64,000 nt of DNA from Pseudoduganella aquatica (GTDB lineage Bacteria; Pseudomonadota; Gammaproteobacteria; Burkholderiales; Burkholderiaceae_D): contig NZ_WWCU01000006.1 of assembly GCF_009857595.1 (NCBI RefSeq), positions 151,770-215,769 on the forward strand, written 5' to 3'. Position 1 is the first letter of the stretch, and every line of letters starts with the position of its first letter. The notes under the pieces were generated by a model that did not search any database, was not told the DNA's origin, and saw nothing but the letters and a program-made list of their open reading frames with translations. Positions 60,072-64,000 of the stretch are shown here, piece after piece. Position numbers and translations under genes: made by a program.

Positions 60072-60847
60072 TGCTGCTGATCGACGCGGGCAATACCCGC
60101 ATCAAGTGGGCGCTGGCCGCTCCCGGCGCGGCGCTGGGCGACTGGCTGGACTGCGGCGCCCTGATGCATGCGGACGCCGCGCAGCTGCCCGCCGCCTTGC
60201 AGGCCGCCGCTGCCGCACAGGCCACAGGGGCTGCAAACAACGCCATCACCCGCGTACTGGCCGCCAACGTGGCCGGCGCCGCCGTGCGCGGCCAGATCAC
60301 GGCAGCCCTGGCCACGCTGGCCATCGGCGAAGACGCCATCGACTGGTTCGCCTCCGTGCCCGAGCGCGCGGGCGTGAAAAACGGCTACCGCAATCCCGCC
60401 CAGCTGGGCTGCGACCGTTTTGCCGCCGCCATCGGCGCGCACGCGCTGGCGCCTGGGCAGGCCGTCATCGTGGCGAACTGCGGCACCGCCACCACCATCG
60501 ACGCGGTAACGGCGGACGGTGTCTTCCTCGGCGGGATGATCTTGCCCGGCCTGGGCCTGATGGCCACTTCGCTGGCGCGCAACACGGCGCAGTTGCCGCA
60601 GATAGCGCAAGGCGGTAAGCTGCCGTCTGGATTCGCCGACAACACCGACGACGCCATCCTGAGCGGCCTGCTGGCGGCGCAGGCGGGCGCCATCGAACAC
60701 GCATGCGCGCTGCACCGCGCCCAGGCCTGCCTGATCTCGGGCGGCGCGGCGGCGTATATCGCGCCTGCCCTGCCGGCGCAGATTCCGCACCGCCTGGTGG
60801 ACAATATCGTGCTGATCGGATTACAAGCTGCCGCCGGCAGCGCCTGA
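60068..60847 (+). CDS. coaX: Type III pantothenate kinase
   Basis: CoaX phosphorylates pantothenate in the first step of coenzyme A synthesis. The 259-residue product opens MMLLIDAGNTRIKWALA, the ASKHA phosphate-binding start, and shows GCDRFAAAIGAH and NCGTATTIDAVTADG. The ATG at 60068 overlaps the birA stop (ATGA); another ATG follows at 60071. The gene is followed by a SPOR gene after 12 bases. Confidence 0.95.
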   Translation: MMLLIDAGNTRIKWALAAPGAALGDWLDCGALMHADAAQLPAALQAAAAAQATGAANNAITRVLAANVAGAAVRGQITAALATLAIGEDAIDWFASVPERAGVKNGYRNPAQLGCDRFAAAIGAHALAPGQAVIVANCGTATTIDAVTADGVFLGGMILPGLGLMATSLARNTAQLPQIAQGGKLPSGFADNTDDAILSGLLAAQAGAIEHACALHRAQACLISGGAAAYIAPALPAQIPHRLVDNIVLIGLQAAAGSA

Positions 60848-60859
60848 CATGGAACGCCC

Positions 60860-61558
60860 GTGCTGAAACTCATCTTCTGGTTGCTGCTTGCTGTGAACGG
60901 CGCCCTGTACGCCTACGGACAGGGTTATCTCGGCCATTTCAGCGGCAACGAACGCGAGCCTGCGCGCCTGAAGAATCAGCAGAATGCGGACAAGCTGGCG
61001 CTGATCCCGGCCGCCAAAGCCAATGCCGCAGCAGCCGCGCTCAAGCCCGCCGCCCCTGCTACAGCGGATACCCCGGCGGAGAAAAAAACGGAAACCGTGG
61101 CCTGCTATGAAGTGGGCAATTTCGTGCTGGCCGATGCGCGCCGCTTTGAAGCGGCCGTGGCGCCGCTGGACCTGGGCGACCACCAGGCCCGCCGCAACAT
61201 GCCCGGCACTGAGGTCTCCAGCTACATCGTGCATATCCCGTCGCAGGGCAGCAAGGAAGGCGCCGATAAAAAAGCGGCCGAGCTGCGCGGACTGGGTGTG
61301 AGCAATTACTTCATCATGGCGGACAATCCGGCCATGCGCTGGGCTATTTCGCTGGGCGTGTTCAAGACGGAAGCGGCGGCGCAGAACCAGCTGGCCATGC
61401 TGCAGAAGCAAGGCGTGCACAGCGCCCGCGTGGCGCCGCGCATGAGCGGCAGCAAGCTGCTGGCGTTCCAGTTCCGCGATATCAGCGCCGACGTGAAGGC
61501 GCAGCTGGAGGGCAAGCTGAAGGCCTTCCCAAGCCAGGAAGGCCGCAGCTGCAAGTAA
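60860..61558 (+). CDS. SPOR-domain membrane protein
   Basis: A 232-residue protein from a GTG start (MLKLIFWLLLAVNGALYAYG). One membrane segment (about residues 3-20) is followed by an Ala/Lys-rich linker and a SPOR-like domain (YFIMADNPAMRWAISLGVF and AAAQNQLAMLQKQGV). It closes the argS-to-coaX run of plus genes and is convergent with rlpA with 9 bases between, so the two peptidoglycan-related transcripts meet here. Confidence 0.85.
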   Translation: MLKLIFWLLLAVNGALYAYGQGYLGHFSGNEREPARLKNQQNADKLALIPAAKANAAAAALKPAAPATADTPAEKKTETVACYEVGNFVLADARRFEAAVAPLDLGDHQARRNMPGTEVSSYIVHIPSQGSKEGADKKAAELRGLGVSNYFIMADNPAMRWAISLGVFKTEAAAQNQLAMLQKQGVHSARVAPRMSGSKLLAFQFRDISADVKAQLEGKLKAFPSQEGRSCK

Positions 61559-61567
61559 TCCGGCAGA

Positions 61568-62761
61568 TTAGCGCTGGATAATCAGGGGCTTCAGGCCCAT
61601 CGCCGGCGGCAGCCCCGGTATGGCCTGCGCCGCTTCCTGGCGCGTGGCATACGGGCCAGCATACAGGCGGTGCACATCGCCGGAAGGCACAATCTCAAGA
61701 CCGCTCAAACCGCCGTCCATCGCCAGCTTGGCGCGCACGGCTTCGGCGTTTTCCTTGCGGCCGTATGCACCCAATTGAAGATAGAAGCCGCCCGCAGCGG
61801 CAGGCGTCGTCATTGCCGCAGGCGACACGGCGGCCGGCATGGCGGCGCCTGCCTGCGGCGTCAGGATCAGCGGCGCGGCGCGCGGCATGGCCTGCAAGGG
61901 CTGCGGCATCTGGCTGGCAAGCGCCAACGCGGGTGCGGCGCTTTCCGGCCCGGACGGCACGGCGGCCACGCTGGCGGTGGCCACGGCAGCGCCGGACGGC
62001 GGCGACGGATACAGCATGGCGGCCGTCTCCGACGGCGCGCGCGGCTTGGGCTTGTTCTCGGGCTTGGGCTCCGGCTGCGCGGCGGCGGCCTTCTGCTGAC
62101 TGCGCTCGGCGTTGAACCGGTCCACGTCCGCAGGCAGAATGCGTTCCACCTCCAGCTGGTGGCTGCCTTTGCCCAGCAATCCCAGCTTCAGCGCGGCAGT
62201 ATAGGAAACGTCAATCACGCGCGTCGAATGGAAGGGACCACGGTCGTTGATGCGCACCACCACCTGGTTGCCGTTGTCCAGATTCGTTACCTTGGCGTAG
62301 GAAGGAATCGGCAGCGTGGGATGGGCTGCGGACATTTTGTACATGTCGTAGATTTCACCGGACGAGGTGCGCTGGCCGTGGAACTTCTTGCCATACCAGG
62401 TGCCCAGGCCGCGCTGCACAAAGGTCTTGTTCGGGTCCGTAATCGGCGTATAGGTTTTGCCGAACACCACATAAGGCTTGCTGTTGCGCGGATTGAGCGG
62501 CTCATTGCGCACTTCCGCATCCGGCGTCGCCATCAGGTTGGGCGGCGGGTTCTCGCCCGGGCCGTCGTCCTGGTAGTAGCCGCCGCGCCCCGAGCCGGCA
62601 GGCGGCAGCACAGGCACGCCGGGCTCCGGTTTGGCCGCCGGCTTGGCGGCAGGCGCGGGACGGGCTGCAGGCGCAGACGCGGGCTGCTGCGGCGCGGTGC
62701 CGCAGCCGGCCAGCGCCAGCAGCGCCGCCAGCGCCAGGCCATAAACGGCGCGGCGCATCAT
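61568..62761 (-). CDS. rlpA: RlpA-type septal lytic transglycosylase
   Basis: RlpA is an outer-membrane lipoprotein that cuts denuded glycans at the septum. The 397-residue product has a lipoprotein signal (ALLALAGC, Cys20), the DPBB domain (about residues 115-205, GLGTWYGKKFHGQRTSSGEI and RINDRGPFHSTRVIDVSYTA) and a C-terminal SPOR domain (GGFYLQLGAYGRKENAEAV). A long Pro/Ala-rich linker joins the two. It overlaps rodA by 4 bases. Confidence 0.95.
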   Translation of the reverse strand: MMRRAVYGLALAALLALAGCGTAPQQPASAPAARPAPAAKPAAKPEPGVPVLPPAGSGRGGYYQDDGPGENPPPNLMATPDAEVRNEPLNPRNSKPYVVFGKTYTPITDPNKTFVQRGLGTWYGKKFHGQRTSSGEIYDMYKMSAAHPTLPIPSYAKVTNLDNGNQVVVRINDRGPFHSTRVIDVSYTAALKLGLLGKGSHQLEVERILPADVDRFNAERSQQKAAAAQPEPKPENKPKPRAPSETAAMLYPSPPSGAAVATASVAAVPSGPESAAPALALASQMPQPLQAMPRAAPLILTPQAGAAMPAAVSPAAMTTPAAAGGFYLQLGAYGRKENAEAVRAKLAMDGGLSGLEIVPSGDVHRLYAGPYATRQEAAQAIPGLPPAMGLKPLIIQR

Positions 62762-63873
62762 GTCTGCACCAGCTTGCGGTGGCGCTGGATGCTCATCAGA
62801 ATGCCCGATGCAAGGCCCAGCGTCAGCAGCGCGGTGCCGCCGTAGCTCATGAACGGCAGCGGCACGCCCACCACCGGCAGGATGCCGCTGACCATGCCCA
62901 TGTTGACGAATGCATAGGTGAAGAAAATCATGGTGACCGCTCCCGCCAGCAGGCGCGTGAAGAAGTTGGGTGCGTTCGCGGCGATCATCAGGCCGCGCCC
63001 GATCAGCAGCAGGTACAGCATCATCAGGAACAGATTGCCCATCAGCCCGAACTCCTCGGAGTAGACCGCGAAAATGAAGTCGGTGGTGCGCTCGGGGATG
63101 AATTCAAGGTGGGCCTGCGTGCCCTCTTTCCAGCCCTTGCCCATCATGCCGCCGGAGCCGACGGCAATGGTGGACTGGATAATGTGGAAGCCCTTGCCGA
63201 GCGGGTCGGTGGTGGGATCGATCAGCGTCATGATGCGCTCGCGCTGATAGTCGTGCATCAAAGACCAGGCCACTGGCAAACTGGCCCCGGCGGCAATGGC
63301 CAGCGCCACGATAGCCTTCCACGACAGCCCCGCCAGGAAGATCACGCAGAAGCCGGCCATGACCACCAGCAGCGCCGTCCCCAGGTCGGGCTGGCGCGCA
63401 ATCAGGAACACCGGTATCAGCAGCAGCACTGCGGCAATGGCGTAGGAATGCCAGCGCAGCGTGCCCTGGCGCTGCTGGAAGAACCACGCCAGCATCAGCG
63501 GCACGGCGATCTTGGCAAACTCGGAAGGCTGGATGTCCACCACGCCGATATGCAGCCAGCGCCGCGCACCGAGCTTGATGGTGCCGGCCACCGCCACCGC
63601 CAGTAGCAGCGAGACCGTAACCACGTAGGCGGGCAGCGCCACGCGCATCATCATTTGCGGCGACACGTTCGCCACCATCCACATCATCAGGAAGGACATG
63701 CAGATGTTGCGGACCTGGTCTTCAATCTTGCCCGGAATGCCCATGCTGGCCGACACCAGCGTGACCAGGCTGGTCGACAGCAGCAGCGTGATGATGAGCA
63801 TCAGCGGACCGTCGAACACGGTCAGGTAAGGTTTCATGCGGCGCCACAGCGAGCGCCTTTCGTTAATACGCAT
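62758..63873 (-). CDS. rodA: RodA peptidoglycan glycosyltransferase
   Basis: RodA (MrdB) is the SEDS-family glycosyltransferase of the elongasome. The 371-residue product has ten membrane segments and the SEDS motifs, for example ARQPDLGTALLVVMAGF and the C-terminal LPFMSYGGTALLTLGLASG. It starts 9 bases after the mrdA stop and overlaps rlpA, in the universal order mrdA-rodA-rlpA. Confidence 0.96.
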   Translation of the reverse strand: MRINERRSLWRRMKPYLTVFDGPLMLIITLLLSTSLVTLVSASMGIPGKIEDQVRNICMSFLMMWMVANVSPQMMMRVALPAYVVTVSLLLAVAVAGTIKLGARRWLHIGVVDIQPSEFAKIAVPLMLAWFFQQRQGTLRWHSYAIAAVLLLIPVFLIARQPDLGTALLVVMAGFCVIFLAGLSWKAIVALAIAAGASLPVAWSLMHDYQRERIMTLIDPTTDPLGKGFHIIQSTIAVGSGGMMGKGWKEGTQAHLEFIPERTTDFIFAVYSEEFGLMGNLFLMMLYLLLIGRGLMIAANAPNFFTRLLAGAVTMIFFTYAFVNMGMVSGILPVVGVPLPFMSYGGTALLTLGLASGILMSIQRHRKLVQT

Positions 63874-63882
63874 ACGCGTCCC

Positions 63883-64000
63883 TTATTCTTTCTTGCGCGG
63901 CTGCGCTGGCGGCGCAGGCGGCGTTACGGCTGGCGGCGGCGCATGCGGCTGCGCGCCGGGCGGCAGCACGGCGGCATGCTTGCGCTGCGCCGCGGGAGCC
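63883..64000 (-). CDS. mrdA: C-terminal end of penicillin-binding protein 2 (partial)
   Basis: Only the last 39 codons fall in the window, ending KKE with a TAA at 63883. The visible tail is Pro/Ala-rich and not diagnostic alone. Position directly upstream of rodA in the same direction makes mrdA (PBP2) the natural reading; the transpeptidase domain lies beyond the right edge. Confidence 0.75.
   Translation of the reverse strand, partial: APAAQRKHAAVLPPGAQPHAPPPAVTPPAPPAQPRKKE

Overview
The window is dense, GC-rich chromosomal sequence from a betaproteobacterium, most likely Oxalobacteraceae (a Massilia, Duganella or Janthinobacterium relative). The evidence is gene content and order: dusB-fis-purH next to ruvC-ruvA-ruvB, a DUF3567 gene, a DUF4390-ntrY-ntrX block with an NtrX that lacks the AAA+ domain, a topoisomerase III with a Lys/Ala/Pro tail, a one-polypeptide MetH, and cell-wall and tRNA genes in betaproteobacterial arrangements. 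No rRNA, tRNA, CRISPR array, phage or insertion sequence was found. No stretch longer than 300 bases lacks a gene. Nearly all of the window is core genome; accessory material is limited to a few small islands.

Layout. 1-8128 (minus strand): DNA repair and housekeeping (ruvB partial, ruvA, ruvC, purH, fis, dusB, a histidine phosphatase, a PEBP-family protein, dtd, tyrS). 8285-10879 (plus): an M23 cell-wall peptidase and anmK. 10990-13752 (minus): erpA, a small membrane protein, argC, rpsI and rplM, with a clear promoter and terminator for the ribosomal pair. 14044-18485: a low-GC small membrane gene, a large NHL-repeat protein, an OsmC-family protein, coq7 and an unknown gene. 18584-25207 (plus): two consecutive ABC-2 systems, the second with a giant permease fused to an M1-type metallopeptidase. 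25208-30088: a lipoprotein, a chemoreceptor, two uncharacterised genes in tandem, a small membrane protein and a ParE-type toxin-antitoxin pair. 30116-35867 (minus): topB, smg, dprA and a LysM protein. 36030-43751: def, fmt, a LysR regulator, a tautomerase-like protein, a glycosyltransferase and metH. 43819-50356: an SPW-repeat membrane protein, an ABC-2 exporter, an EAL/HDOD protein, a class II glutamine amidotransferase, DUF3567, a degenerate CobW-like protein and ntrX. 50440-55081 (minus): ntrY, DUF4390 and rsmB. 55369-61558 (plus): argS, a SPOR protein, dsbA, an SDR, birA, coaX and a second SPOR protein. 61568-64000 (minus): rlpA, rodA and the end of mrdA (elongasome and septal peptidoglycan).

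Functional links. Three groups serve the envelope: M23 peptidase with anmK (peptidoglycan turnover and recycling), LysM-dprA, and mrdA-rodA-rlpA facing a SPOR gene. DprA, TopB and RuvABC cover DNA processing. A dispersed palindrome with GGCGGGTTA/TAACCCGCC arms occurs at five intergenic loci. At two convergent gene ends it occurs as an inverted pair that fills nearly the whole gap.

The most unusual items are the ABC-2/M1 fusion, whose zinc motif has an atypical spacing; the CobW-like protein that keeps GCLCC but has lost its Walker A motif; the paired palindromes; and several dyad-rich promoter regions of ABC operons. I found no clear-cut new defence or biosynthetic system.
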